Part shown: piece by piece, positions 50,336-60,152 of the stretch | How positions within the stretch are numbered: the first letter of the stretch is position 1 | Layout of the letters: each line of letters begins with the position of its first letter | Source: Streptomyces sp. CB01201 | Lineage (GTDB): Bacteria; Actinomycetota; Actinomycetes; Streptomycetales; Streptomycetaceae | Length of the DNA stretch: 64,000 bases | Assembly (NCBI RefSeq): GCF_002803085.1 | Contig: NZ_NNBJ01000011.1 | Location: 461,161-525,160, forward strand | Direction: 5' to 3' | The notes under the pieces: model-generated | Told to the model about the DNA's origin: nothing | Database searches by the model: none | What the model saw: only the letters and a program-made list of their open reading frames with translations | Position numbers and translations under genes: made by a program

Positions 50336-51250
50336 GTGACCGACCACCCCACCGAGCACGTCGCCCTCGGCGACGAGGCCGAACCGGCGCCTGCCGTGCC
50401 CGGCGCCGGCACCGGCGGCGAGGGCCGGATCACCCCCGCCGACGCCGCCGACGCCGCGCGGCTCGTCGCCTTCGGCCTCCAGCCCAAGCTGCTCCCCGCC
50501 CGCGACGCGGAGTACGCGGAGCTGCTCCGCCGCCACCGCGAGGACCCCGCGTTCGCGCGCCTGGCCGACGCGGTCGCGGCGGGCCTCGGCCTGATCGTCC
50601 TGGAGGTGTCGCCCCGCGCCGGCATGGCCGTGACGGCCGCCGAGGACTCCGTCTTCGCCGTCCGCATGGGCGACTACGCCCGCCGCGCCGCCGCCCCCGA
50701 CTCGGCGGACCGCTTCCTGCACGGCCTGGCCCATCTCGCCGTCGCCGCCCTCGCGTTCCCACGCCCCGAGGACCTCGCCGACGACGGATACATCGGCCGC
50801 ATCACCGTCAACGGCGTGGACGCGTTCGTCCGGCAGGCCTGCCGCCGCCTGGAGGAGCGGGCCGAGGAGACCGGCGAGAACACCGACCCGGAGACCGGCG
50901 CTCCCGGGCTTGAAGCGGCCTGGCGGATCTACGCCCGGCGCAGCTCCACCGGGGCCACCAAGGACGCCCGTCGGCTCGCCGGTTCGACCACCGGCATCGT
51001 CGCCAAGGCCGTCGCCTTCCTCACCGAGTCCGGCTTCCTCCAGCGGACCGGCGACGACGCGGGCGGCGCCTACCGCACCACCGCCCGCTACCAGTTGCAG
51101 GTGCGCGACATGGCGGGCAGCGCCGCACTGACCGAACTGATCGAGCTCGGCGTGGTCGCGGTCACCGACGGCGGCGCCACCCTGCTGCCGCCGCCCGACG
51201 GCGACGACCTGGAACTGGCGGCCGACGCCGGACTGCCCTTCCACTCCTGA
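50336..51250 (+). CDS. MksE/JetB-like subunit of an SMC complex
   Basis: A 304-residue protein with a disordered acidic N-terminus (to about residue 35) and then helical and winged-helix parts. AGSTTGIVAKAVAFLTESGF followed by GAYRTTARYQLQVRD looks like the second winged helix of MksE/JetB proteins, which dimerise and bind the kleisin. GTG at 50336 follows AAGGAGACCACCCC. It lies 41 bp before the SMC gene. It is longer than typical JetB. Identification depends on gene order and fold impression, so a profile search is needed. Confidence 0.6.
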   Translation: MTDHPTEHVALGDEAEPAPAVPGAGTGGEGRITPADAADAARLVAFGLQPKLLPARDAEYAELLRRHREDPAFARLADAVAAGLGLIVLEVSPRAGMAVTAAEDSVFAVRMGDYARRAAAPDSADRFLHGLAHLAVAALAFPRPEDLADDGYIGRITVNGVDAFVRQACRRLEERAEETGENTDPETGAPGLEAAWRIYARRSSTGATKDARRLAGSTTGIVAKAVAFLTESGFLQRTGDDAGGAYRTTARYQLQVRDMAGSAALTELIELGVVAVTDGGATLLPPPDGDDLELAADAGLPFHS

Positions 51251-51291
51251 CCAGCCTTCCCCGCCCCCCACAACGACGAGAGTCCGCCGAC

Positions 51292-54200
51292 ATGTACGAG
51301 CTGTCCCGGGTCCGCCTCTACTCCATCGGGCCTGCCGGTGCGCGCTATGCCGACACCGTGCTGGACCTGCGGGGAGTCGGCGCACCCGTGCCCAACCCGG
51401 CCCCCGCGCAGGCCGAGTTCTTCGAGGACGAGCCGGTCGGCCCGCCGCGCCGCCCGGCGCCCGCGGGTGTGCTCTTCCTGGAGAACGGGGGCGGCAAGTC
51501 CGTACTGCTCAAGCTGATCTTCTCGGTGATGCTGCCGGGCCACCGCAACACCCTGGGCGGCGCCAGCTCCGGCGTGCTGCGCAAGTTCCTGCTCGCCGAC
51601 GACTGCGGACACGTGGCCCTGGAGTGGCAGCACACCCTCACCGGTGAACTGGTCGTGGTCGGCAAGGTCAGCGAGTGGCGTGGCCGCCAAGTGTCCAACG
51701 ATCCAAGGAAGTTCGCCGAGGCCTGGTACTCCTTCCGGCCCGGCCCCGGCCTCAGCCTGGACTCGCTGCCGGTCGCCGAGTCCAGCGCGATGCGCCCGTC
51801 CGCGGAAGGCGCCTCCGGCGCCCAGGGCCGGCGCCGCACCATGAAGGGCTTCCGCGACGCCATCACCGAGGCGACCAAGGCGTACCCGCATCTGGAGGTC
51901 TACTGGGAGGAGATCCACGACCGCTGGAACGAGCACCTCGGCGATCTGGGTCTGGACCCCGAACTCTTCCGCTACCAGCGGGAGATGAACGCCGACGAGG
52001 GCGAGGCCGCTGGCCTGTTCGCGGTCAAGAAGGACTCCGACTTCACCGACCTGCTCCTGCGCGCCGTCACCGACACCCGGGACACGGACGGTCTCGCCGA
52101 CCTGGTCAGCGGCTTCGGGAACAAGCTCGGCCGCCGTGCCGAACTCACCGCCGAACGTGACTTCACTGCGGGCTCGGTGGACCTGCTCAACCGCATCGTC
52201 GAAGCCGCCGAGACCCGCGCCCGGGCCCGCGACATCCACGCCGGCGCCGAGCGCCGCACCCGTACGCTCGCCCGCCGCCTCTCGGCCCGCGCCGCCGAGG
52301 AGCGGGGCCGCGCCACCGACCTCGCCCAGCGGGTCACCGCCGCCGCCCACCACGTCACGCTCGCCGAGCGGGCCCGTGGCACGAGCTCCCTGATCGCCTC
52401 CGAACTCGCCTACCGGCACGCCTCGTTGGCGCTCGCCGTCGCCGAGAAGGCGGCCGCCGCGCAGCGCCGCGAGCTGGCCGACGCACGCACCCTGCACTCC
52501 GCCTGGCAGGCCGCCGAAGCCGTGCTGCGCCACCGCGCCGCCGCCGACCGATCGGCCCGTGTCGCCGCCGCCATCCAGGAGGCCGAGCGGGACGCGGCTC
52601 CCGCGCTCGCCGCCCGCGCCCAGGCCGCCGCCGATCTCGTACGGGCCCTGCACACGGCCGCCGAGGACGGCGAGCGGGTCGCCGCCGAGGAGGAGGAGCG
52701 CTCGGCCGGCCTCCAGGAGGCAGGGGAGGCAGCGCACCGCGATGCCACCGCGGCCGCCACCGAGGCCCAGCGCGCCCGCAGCGAGACCGGGCACCTGCGC
52801 CAGCGCCTCGCCGAGGTCGAGCAGGAGACCGCCGAGGCGGTCCGGGCGGGCTGGCTCGACGACAGCGCACCGGACGCCGACCCGGCCCGCGCCGCGCTCG
52901 CCGCCAGCGACGCCGAGAAGACCGCGGTGGCCGGCTGGGACACCGCCCGCGAAGCCGCCCGCACCGCCGCCGACCGGGCCCGCGAGGCCGCCTCCGTCGA
53001 GGCCCGCGCCGAGCTGGCCGCGGCCCGCGCCGAGGACGCCGCGCGCGCCGCCGGCCACGCCTACGACGCCGAGCGCCGCGCCGCCGAGTCGATCGCCGCC
53101 GAGGAACGCCTGGCCGAACTCCTCGGCCTGCCTGGTACGGGTACCGCTTCCGGGGTGCCCGAGCCCCGCAGGCACGACGAAGAGATGCCCCAAGGGCCGC
53201 TCGGCGCAGAGGAGTTGGACCGCAGCGCGGACGAACTGCGCGCGCTCCTCGACCAGTCCGTCGCCACCGCCGAACGCCAGCTCTTCGAGCTGCGCACGGC
53301 CGCCGCGGACGACGCGCGCATCCTCGGCGCGCTCGGCGACGGAGGCCTCCTGCCGCCCAGCGCGGACGTGCTGGCCACCGTCGAGTACCTGGGGGAGCAC
53401 GGCATCCCCGCGCTGCCCGGCTGGCGCTACCTCGCCCAGGCCGTGGCCCCCGCCGACCACGCCGCGGTGCTCGCGGCCCGCCCCGAGCTCGTCGACGGCG
53501 TCGTCATCACCGACCCGGCCTCGCACGTCCGGGCCCGCGAGGCGCTCGCGAACGCGGCCCTGCTGCCGCGCTCCGCCGTGGCCGTCGGCACAACGGCCGC
53601 GCTGCTCGCGCCCGTTCCGGCGCCGGACTCGGGTGCCGAGAGCGGGATCTTCCTCGTGCCGCCGAACCCGGCCATGCACGACGAGCACGCCGCGGACGAG
53701 GAACGCCAGACGCTCCGCGCCCGTGCCACCGCCCGGGACGAGGAGATCCGCACGCTCGCCGCCCGGCTGACCGGGGACCGCTCGCTCGCCGCCCGGATCG
53801 GATCCTGGCGCGCCGACTGCCCGCCCGGCATGCTCGCCGAGCTGGCCACGGCCGCCGAGACCACCCGCGAAGCCGCCCAGCAGGCCGCCGAGGAACTGAC
53901 CGAGGCCCGCACCGCACGCGCCGAGGCGGACGAGGCCGCGGCCGAGACGGCACGCGTGCGCGAGGAGCGCCAGGAGGCCGCCCAGCGCGCGCGGCGCGCC
54001 GCCGACGCCCTCGCCGGGCTCGCCTTCCGACTCCGCGAGCGGGCCGGCTGGCAGGTCAAGCTCCGCGAACTCGCCGACGAGGCAGCCGAGTCGGAGGCCC
54101 GCGCCCAGTCGCTCCTGGAGCGTGCCAAGGCCGCCGACGAGGACCGCCGCGCCGCCCAGCGCGCCGCCGACGACGCCCACCGCACCTCCCGCGCGCTGCG

Positions 54201-55917
54201 CGCCGAGCGCGCCGAGATCGCGGGCGCCCCCGAAAACCTCCCGGAGCCCGACGCGGACGCCCCGCGCCACGCGCTGCCCGCCCTGCGCGAGGCCTACCGC
54301 GCCGCGTCCCAGCTGTACGAGAAGGTCGGCGTCGGCGCCGATCTGCGGGCCGAGCAGGCCCGCGCCGAGAGCGACGAGAGCGCGGCCCTGGCCGAGCTCG
54401 ACCGGCTCAGCAACAAGGTGCGCACCCGCGCGGCCACCCTCCTCGAAGGCACCGACGGCGCGGACGGACCCTCCCGCCAGGCCGCCGCCGCGCGCGCCGA
54501 GTCGCTGGTCCAGATGCTGGAGACCCGTGCCTCCACCGCCAGCGAGCAGCTCGGCCGGCTGCGCGGCGAGGCCGAGCGGCTGGCACCGGCCGACGGCGAG
54601 CGGCACACCGAACTGCCCGAGGACCAGGTCCCGGCCGACGCCGAGCAGGCCCAGGCCCTGCTGCGTACCGCGACCACCCAACTGGCCGTGCGCACCGACG
54701 AGTTGGAGACCGCCCGGGCCGCCCACGCCGAGCTGCTCACCGCCCACCGGACCGCCGAGGACGGGGCCGGCGGCTTCGACGAGACGGCGGCGCTGCTGCG
54801 CGATCTGCTGCGGGACAACAGCCACGGCCCGGACGAGGAGAGCGCCCCCGAGCCGTATCCGGGCAGTCTGGAGGAGGCCCGCCAGGCCGCCACCGAGACG
54901 CGCCGCTCCCTGCGCGGCTGCTCCGGCGACCTCTCGGCCGCGGACTCCGCCGTGCGCGAGGCGAGCGACATCCTGGTGCGCCACGCCAACGCGACCCGCT
55001 ACGAGCAGGTCCGTACGCCGGCCCGCCAGCAGATCCGTGAACTGCCCGCCGCCGCCCTGCCCGAGCACGCCGCCGCCTGGGCCGCCGCCTTCGAACCCCG
55101 CCTGCGCGTCCTCACCGACGAGCTGGAGCAGTTGGAGCGCAACCGCGACTCCATCGTCGACCGGCTGCGCGGCCTGGTGGAGTCGGCGCTCACCACGCTC
55201 CGCTCCGCCCAGCGCCTCTCCCAGCTCCCCGAAGGCCTCGGCGAGTGGTCGGGCCAGGAATTCCTGCGCATCCGCTTCGAGGAGCCCGATCAGGCCACCC
55301 TCACCGAGCGCCTCGGCGAGGTCATCGACGAAGCCACCCGCGCGGCCGTCAAGAAGAACTCCGATCTGCGCAGGGACGGCATGTCCCTGTTGCTGCGCGG
55401 CGTTCAGGCGGCCCTGGAGCCGCGCGGCATCAGCGTCGAGATCCTCAAGCCGGACGCGGTGCTGCGCGCCGAGCGCGTCCCCGTCGGACAGATGGGCGAT
55501 GTGTTCTCCGGCGGTCAGCTGCTCACCGCCGCGATCGCCCTGTACTGCACGATGGCTGCGCTGCGCAGCAACGACCGGGGCCGCGACAAGCACCGGCACG
55601 CCGGCACGCTCTTCCTCGACAATCCGATCGGCCGCGCGAACGCGACCTACCTCCTGGAGCTCCAGCGGGCCGTGTCCGACGCGCTCGGCGTCCAACTCCT
55701 CTACACCACCGGCCTGTTCGACACGACCGCGCTCGCCGAGTTCCCCCTGGTGATCCGGTTGCGCAATGACGCGGACCTCAGGGCGGGGCTGAAGTACATC
55801 AGCGTCGAGGAGCATCTGCGGCCGGGACTGCCGCAGCAGGACACCGCGGGCGAGACCGTGCACGGCGAGATCACGGCGACGCGCATGTTCAAGAGGCCCG
55901 CCACGCAAGGGAGTTGA
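51292..55917 (+). CDS. MksB/JetC-like SMC ATPase (1541 residues)
   Basis: A large SMC-type ATPase. The head starts with YELSRVRLYSIGPAGARYAD and Walker A LENGGGKS (residues 63-70). Two long Ala/Glu/Arg-rich coiled-coil arms (about 265-640 and 815-1270) flank a globular hinge-like part (about 690-800, EYLGEHGIPALPGWRYLAQ). The C-terminal head has the ABC signature FSGGQLLTAAIALY (from residue 1405) and Walker B LFLDNP, with Asp1443 then Asn1444 where a catalytic Glu is usual. It likely tethers or extrudes DNA with the two upstream subunits. ATG at 51292 has a weak GAGAG ribosome site. Confidence 0.8.
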   Translation: MYELSRVRLYSIGPAGARYADTVLDLRGVGAPVPNPAPAQAEFFEDEPVGPPRRPAPAGVLFLENGGGKSVLLKLIFSVMLPGHRNTLGGASSGVLRKFLLADDCGHVALEWQHTLTGELVVVGKVSEWRGRQVSNDPRKFAEAWYSFRPGPGLSLDSLPVAESSAMRPSAEGASGAQGRRRTMKGFRDAITEATKAYPHLEVYWEEIHDRWNEHLGDLGLDPELFRYQREMNADEGEAAGLFAVKKDSDFTDLLLRAVTDTRDTDGLADLVSGFGNKLGRRAELTAERDFTAGSVDLLNRIVEAAETRARARDIHAGAERRTRTLARRLSARAAEERGRATDLAQRVTAAAHHVTLAERARGTSSLIASELAYRHASLALAVAEKAAAAQRRELADARTLHSAWQAAEAVLRHRAAADRSARVAAAIQEAERDAAPALAARAQAAADLVRALHTAAEDGERVAAEEEERSAGLQEAGEAAHRDATAAATEAQRARSETGHLRQRLAEVEQETAEAVRAGWLDDSAPDADPARAALAASDAEKTAVAGWDTAREAARTAADRAREAASVEARAELAAARAEDAARAAGHAYDAERRAAESIAAEERLAELLGLPGTGTASGVPEPRRHDEEMPQGPLGAEELDRSADELRALLDQSVATAERQLFELRTAAADDARILGALGDGGLLPPSADVLATVEYLGEHGIPALPGWRYLAQAVAPADHAAVLAARPELVDGVVITDPASHVRAREALANAALLPRSAVAVGTTAALLAPVPAPDSGAESGIFLVPPNPAMHDEHAADEERQTLRARATARDEEIRTLAARLTGDRSLAARIGSWRADCPPGMLAELATAAETTREAAQQAAEELTEARTARAEADEAAAETARVREERQEAAQRARRAADALAGLAFRLRERAGWQVKLRELADEAAESEARAQSLLERAKAADEDRRAAQRAADDAHRTSRALRAERAEIAGAPENLPEPDADAPRHALPALREAYRAASQLYEKVGVGADLRAEQARAESDESAALAELDRLSNKVRTRAATLLEGTDGADGPSRQAAAARAESLVQMLETRASTASEQLGRLRGEAERLAPADGERHTELPEDQVPADAEQAQALLRTATTQLAVRTDELETARAAHAELLTAHRTAEDGAGGFDETAALLRDLLRDNSHGPDEESAPEPYPGSLEEARQAATETRRSLRGCSGDLSAADSAVREASDILVRHANATRYEQVRTPARQQIRELPAAALPEHAAAWAAAFEPRLRVLTDELEQLERNRDSIVDRLRGLVESALTTLRSAQRLSQLPEGLGEWSGQEFLRIRFEEPDQATLTERLGEVIDEATRAAVKKNSDLRRDGMSLLLRGVQAALEPRGISVEILKPDAVLRAERVPVGQMGDVFSGGQLLTAAIALYCTMAALRSNDRGRDKHRHAGTLFLDNPIGRANATYLLELQRAVSDALGVQLLYTTGLFDTTALAEFPLVIRLRNDADLRAGLKYISVEEHLRPGLPQQDTAGETVHGEITATRMFKRPATQGS

Positions 55918-56069
55918 GACCCGGGGGTCGGAGGCTGGAGCCCCGAGTCCGCAAACCCGGGCCCGGGATCCGGAGGTCGGAGTCCGGGTCCGTCCTGGTC
56001 CGGGTCCGGGTCCCTGAGCCCGAAGCCCGGCTCAGGGGCGTGCGGGAGTCCGGGCCCCGGCGGACCGGC

Positions 56070-56471
56070 TCAGGCGCGCGACAGCCGCTGCCCCGAGCCG
56101 TCCGCCGACCGTATTCGGGCGCCGCGCTCGCCGGCCCGGGCGGCCCGCCGGGCCCGGCGCCGCTCCTTGCGCAGCTTGCGGGCCGTGCTGCTCGGTATCG
56201 ACACCACGCCGTTGCGCTGGTTCCACACCTGGCGGGTGATCCAGACGTCGAGCACGCCCCAGGTGGCCAGGACCGTACTGCCGACGCTGCTCAGCACCAT
56301 CGGAAAGGCGAGCCAGGAACCGGCGAGCGCGCTCAGGAAGGCGACCATCGCCTGCATCAGCGTCGCCGCGACGATGATGACCGCGCGCACGGCCGCGGTA
56401 CGCACCGGGTCGGGCAGGCGCGGTCGCACCGCAGGCTCTTCCACCCACAACGGCTGCTGCTCAACGCTCAT
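56070..56471 (-). CDS. Small two-helix membrane protein
   Basis: A 133-residue protein. The N-terminus is Pro-rich and acidic. Two hydrophobic helices follow (AVIIVAATLMQAMVAFLSAL and WLAFPMVLSSVGSTVLATWG). A conserved-looking VWITRQVWNQRNGVVSIPSS and a very basic C-terminal tail (RKLRKERRRARRAARAGERG) complete it. Function unknown; the tail could contact nucleic acid or lipid. ATG at 56471 lies nine bases after GGAGG. It converges on the SMC gene, with 152 bp of GC-rich GTCCGGG-repeat sequence between. Confidence 0.75.
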   Translation of the reverse strand: MSVEQQPLWVEEPAVRPRLPDPVRTAAVRAVIIVAATLMQAMVAFLSALAGSWLAFPMVLSSVGSTVLATWGVLDVWITRQVWNQRNGVVSIPSSTARKLRKERRRARRAARAGERGARIRSADGSGQRLSRA

Positions 56472-56810
56472 GCCTTCATTCCTCCCCACCCGCGGGGCCC
56501 CGACGCCTCGCTCCCCGCCACGCGTACCCCGGCCGTTCCGCGCCACCCGTACAGACAGACGAACGGAACTCCCCGAAGATTCCCGGGATTTGCCCGGAAC
56601 GAAGAGTTCCAGCCATCTGCCCCCAGGGTCGAAAAGCCGCCATGACAAGTGCCCCCTGACTCGAAGGGGGTTGCCATCTCCCGGAATGCCAGGACAACGC
56701 ATGATCGCGGCCGTCCAGGGCGGCCGAAAATCGTCCGGACGTTCCTTCGAGTTGTCTCTGTGTCAGTAGTAGGCTCACGCCGTTTGTTGACGGTTGATCT
56801 GGGGGAGGCC
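56472..56810. other. Divergent region before the conservon
   Basis: 339 bp with no gene. TTCGAG and TAGGCT (56770-56775) with an 18-bp spacer may be a weak promoter for cvnA. CCCCCT and AGGGGG near 56650-56670 can pair. Nothing else was recognised. Confidence 0.4.
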
Positions 56811-59681
56811 ATGCGCTTTCGCGGGAAGTCCATCCGCAGGAAGATCGTGGCGTTGTTGCTGGTGCCGCTCGTCTCCCTCACCGCGCTGTGGGGGTTCTCC
56901 ACCTACCTCACCGGCCGGCAGGCCAACGAGCTGATGAACGTGGCGAACATCGTCAAAAAGGTCGGCTACCCCATCGAGGACACGGTCCGCGTCATCCAGC
57001 AGGAGCGCCGCCAGACCCTCGTCTACCTCGCCGACGAACGCCCCTCCGACGCCCTCACCTCGCTGCGCAGCCGCCGCGCCGCCACCGACACCGCGGTGGC
57101 CGCCATCCGCGCGGCGGCCCGCGACTCCGACGTCCGCAGCGACCTCCAGCCCGTGGCCAGGGACCGCCTCAAAGCCGTGCTCGCCGGCTTCGACTCGCTC
57201 GCCGGGCTGCGCAGCTCCATCGAGCAGGGCACCGCCGACCGGACCCAGGCGCTGGACTTCTACAACCGCCTCATCGACCCCTGCTACAGCTTCCTCATGA
57301 ATCTCCACGCCCTGGAGAACGTGGAGATGGACAAGCAGGGCCGGGCCCTGGTCGGCATCACCCGGGCCCGCGAGATGCTCTCCCGTGAGGACGCCCTCGT
57401 CGCCTCCTCCCTGATCACCCCGAAGACCACCGCACCCGAACTGCGCCGAATATCCGACCTGGTGGCCAATCGGCAGCTGCTCTACGACACCAATCTGGAG
57501 ATCCTGCCCAGCTCCGAACGCGATGTCTTCGAGGAGTACTGGCGCGGCCCCGACACCGAGGCGCTGCGCACCGCCGAGGCCGCCATCATCGACGCCGGGC
57601 CCGCCAAGGACCCCCGGCACATCGACGCCACCCGCTGGCAGCAGGCCGCGACGCCGGTGCTCGACCGCCTCGCCCAGCTGGGCACCGAGGCCGGCAACCG
57701 CTACCAGGACCGGGTCGAACCGGTCGCCTTCAGCGTGCTGATCAAGGCCGGCCTCGCCGGAGTGCTGGGCCTCCTCGCCCTCCTGGTCTCCCTGTTCATG
57801 TCCGTGCGCATCGGCCGCGAACTGGTCCGCGACCTCACCCGCCTCCGCAAGGAGGCCCACGAGGTGTCCGGTGTCCGCCTGCCCAGCGTGATGCGTCGCC
57901 TGGCCGCCGGTGAACAGGTAGACGTGGAGACCGAGGCGCCCCGCCTGGACTACGAACGCGACGAGGTCGGCCAGGTCGGCCAGGCCCTCAACACCCTTCA
58001 GCGCGCCGCTGTCGAAGCCGCCGTCAAACAGGCCGACATGCGCCGCGGCGTCTCCGAGGTCTTCGTCAACCTCGCCCGCCGCAACCAGGTGCTCCTGCAC
58101 CGTCAGTTGACGCTCCTGGACACCATGGAACGGCGCACCGAGGACACCGACGAACTCGCGGACCTCTTCCGCCTGGACCACCTCACCACCCGTATGCGCC
58201 GGCACGCCGAGGGCCTGGTGATCCTCTCGGGCGCCGCCCCCTCCCGGCAGTGGCGCAGGCCCGTCCAGCTCATGGACGTCGTACGGGCCGCGGTCGCCGA
58301 GGTCGAGGACTACGAACGCATCGAGGTGCGCAGGCTGCCCCGGCTCGGCGTCGGCGGCCCGGCCGTCGCCGACCTCACGCACCTCATCGCCGAACTCCTC
58401 GAAAACGCCACGGTGTTCTCGCCCCCGCACACCGCCGTCCAGGTGCACGGCGAACGCGTCGCCAACGGCTTCACCCTGGAGATCCACGACCGCGGTCTCG
58501 GCATGGCCCCCGAGGCCCTGCTGGACGCGAACCTGCGGCTCGCCGAGACCCCCGAGTTCGAGCTGTCCGACACCGACCGGCTCGGTCTGTTCGTCGTCAG
58601 CCGCCTCGCCCAGCGCCAGAACGTACGGGTCTCGCTCCAGCCGTCGCCGTACGGCGGCACCACCGCCGTCGTGTTCATCCCGGCGACGCTGCTCACCGAC
58701 GCACCCGAGACCGAGGGCGGCGACCTGCGCCTGGACCGCAAAGGGGCCAAGGGTGACGGCAGGGGTGTGCAGGACCCGCCCCGCCGGGCCCTCTCGCCCA
58801 TGCCGGTCGGGATCCCCGGCCAGTCGGTCCTGGACGGACCCGTCGAACTGGAGCCCCCGCTGGACCCGTTGGGCCTGGAAGAGCCCTCCGTGTTCGAGGC
58901 CCCCGTGGGGCGCGAGCCGCGCGACACGATGGAGCCGGGGCGCGGCGGCCTGCTGCGTTCGGCCCGCCGTGCGGCGGAGTCGGCCGACGACCGTCAGCAG
59001 CACCAGCAGGCCGCGGACGAGGGCGACGACCGGGAACCGCTGCCGCTGCCGCGCCGCCACCGGGTGCCGACCCTGGTCAGCGACAACGGCCGCCGTGTCG
59101 ACGGCCACGGACGCGGGCATCCGGCGCCGGGACCCGAGCCGGAATCCCGGGCGGGCCACGCTGGTGAGAACCGGCTGCCCGAGCGCCGCCCGCCCCAGCC
59201 GTCGCACCCCTCCGCACCCCTGGCCGAGCCCCCGGTCCCGCAGCCCCTGCGGCCCGCGCCGCAGCCCTCGGGTCTGACGCCGGTCAGGCCGGGCGGGCTG
59301 GGCGAGCGAACTCCGGCGGCCCCGGCCAACCCGGCCGACCTGCCGGGCGCGCCCAGCTCCGCGCCTTCGTGGGGCAGCCTTCCCGAGCCCCAGCCGGACG
59401 CCGCGGCCCCGCTCGGCGGGCTGCCCCGCCGGGTCCGCCAGGCCAGCCTCGCGCCGCAGCTCAAGGACGCCCCCGACGGTCAACGCGCCACGGCCGGGCC
59501 CGACGACGGGCCCGAGCCGGAGCGCGACGCCGACGAGGTGCGCGACCGGATGGCCTCACTCCAGCGCGGCTGGCAGCGAGGCCGCAGGCACAACGAAGCC
59601 TCGGACACCGCGGATGGACCGTTCGCGCGGGACCGCGGCGACACCGCACGACGAACCACACCGGAGGGGGACGGTCGATGA
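56811..59681 (+). CDS. cvnA: Conservon CvnA, NIT-domain sensor kinase-like protein
   Basis: A 956-residue membrane sensor. TM1 is at about residues 13-33 (KIVALLLVPLVSLTALWGF), followed by an extracellular nitrate/nitrite-sensing-like (NIT) domain (about 40-300) and TM2 (about 306-331). A cytosolic HATPase has its N-box at about 526 (ELLENATVFSPPHT) and DRGLGM at about 560. No phospho-accepting His box is obvious. A Pro-rich tail of about 300 residues follows. Cvn proteins form a membrane complex resembling G-protein-coupled signalling. ATG at 56811 follows GGGGGAGGCC. Confidence 0.9.
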   Translation: MRFRGKSIRRKIVALLLVPLVSLTALWGFSTYLTGRQANELMNVANIVKKVGYPIEDTVRVIQQERRQTLVYLADERPSDALTSLRSRRAATDTAVAAIRAAARDSDVRSDLQPVARDRLKAVLAGFDSLAGLRSSIEQGTADRTQALDFYNRLIDPCYSFLMNLHALENVEMDKQGRALVGITRAREMLSREDALVASSLITPKTTAPELRRISDLVANRQLLYDTNLEILPSSERDVFEEYWRGPDTEALRTAEAAIIDAGPAKDPRHIDATRWQQAATPVLDRLAQLGTEAGNRYQDRVEPVAFSVLIKAGLAGVLGLLALLVSLFMSVRIGRELVRDLTRLRKEAHEVSGVRLPSVMRRLAAGEQVDVETEAPRLDYERDEVGQVGQALNTLQRAAVEAAVKQADMRRGVSEVFVNLARRNQVLLHRQLTLLDTMERRTEDTDELADLFRLDHLTTRMRRHAEGLVILSGAAPSRQWRRPVQLMDVVRAAVAEVEDYERIEVRRLPRLGVGGPAVADLTHLIAELLENATVFSPPHTAVQVHGERVANGFTLEIHDRGLGMAPEALLDANLRLAETPEFELSDTDRLGLFVVSRLAQRQNVRVSLQPSPYGGTTAVVFIPATLLTDAPETEGGDLRLDRKGAKGDGRGVQDPPRRALSPMPVGIPGQSVLDGPVELEPPLDPLGLEEPSVFEAPVGREPRDTMEPGRGGLLRSARRAAESADDRQQHQQAADEGDDREPLPLPRRHRVPTLVSDNGRRVDGHGRGHPAPGPEPESRAGHAGENRLPERRPPQPSHPSAPLAEPPVPQPLRPAPQPSGLTPVRPGGLGERTPAAPANPADLPGAPSSAPSWGSLPEPQPDAAAPLGGLPRRVRQASLAPQLKDAPDGQRATAGPDDGPEPERDADEVRDRMASLQRGWQRGRRHNEASDTADGPFARDRGDTARRTTPEGDGR

Positions 59682-60124
59682 CCGCGCCACAAGACTCAGC
59701 CGCAGTACGCAACACCACCGGGAGCGGTTCCGGCGAACTGAACTGGCTCCTCGACGAGTTGGTCGACCGCGTCGGCTCGATCCGCAAGGCCCTGGTGCTC
59801 TCCAGCGACGGCCTGGCGACCGGCACCTCGCGCGATCTGACCCGTGAGGACGGCGAGCACCTGGCCGCGGTCGCCTCCGGCTTCCACAGCCTCGCCAAGG
59901 GCGTCGGCCGGCACTTCGACGCGGGCCGGGTCCGGCAGACCGTCGTCGAACTCGACGACGCCTTCCTCTTCGTGACCGCCGCCGGCGACGGCAGCTGCCT
60001 GGCCGTCCTGTCGGACGCCGACTCCGACGTCGGACAGGTCGCGTACGAGATGACCCTGATGGTCAAGCGGGTGGGCGTCCACCTGACCACCGCACCACGG
60101 ACCGGCCTGCGCGCCGGAGGGTGA
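59678..60124 (+). CDS. cvnB: Conservon CvnB, roadblock/LC7 protein
   Basis: A 148-residue roadblock/LC7 domain protein (WLLDELVDRVGSIRKALVLS ... DAFLFVTAAGDGSCLAVLSD). In conservons it pairs with the GTPase CvnD and acts as a GAP-like or scaffold subunit. ATG at 59678 overlaps the cvnA stop (ATGA) and follows GGAGGGGGACGGTCG. Confidence 0.93.
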   Translation: MTAPQDSAAVRNTTGSGSGELNWLLDELVDRVGSIRKALVLSSDGLATGTSRDLTREDGEHLAAVASGFHSLAKGVGRHFDAGRVRQTVVELDDAFLFVTAAGDGSCLAVLSDADSDVGQVAYEMTLMVKRVGVHLTTAPRTGLRAGG

Positions 60125-60152
60125 GCGGGGGACGCCATGAGCGGGGGACCGG

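Noticed and set aside
51088..55908. Minus-strand open frame of 1606 codons opposite the SMC gene
   Set aside because: It is Gly/Val/Leu-rich and mirrors the codon bias of the plus-strand gene. The plus strand has a P-loop, an ABC signature and a Walker B motif, and the minus product has no recognisable domain.
48508..55917. Complete Wadjet defence system
   Set aside because: No JetD-like gene is present upstream or downstream; neighbours are a GntR gene, a small membrane protein and a conservon.
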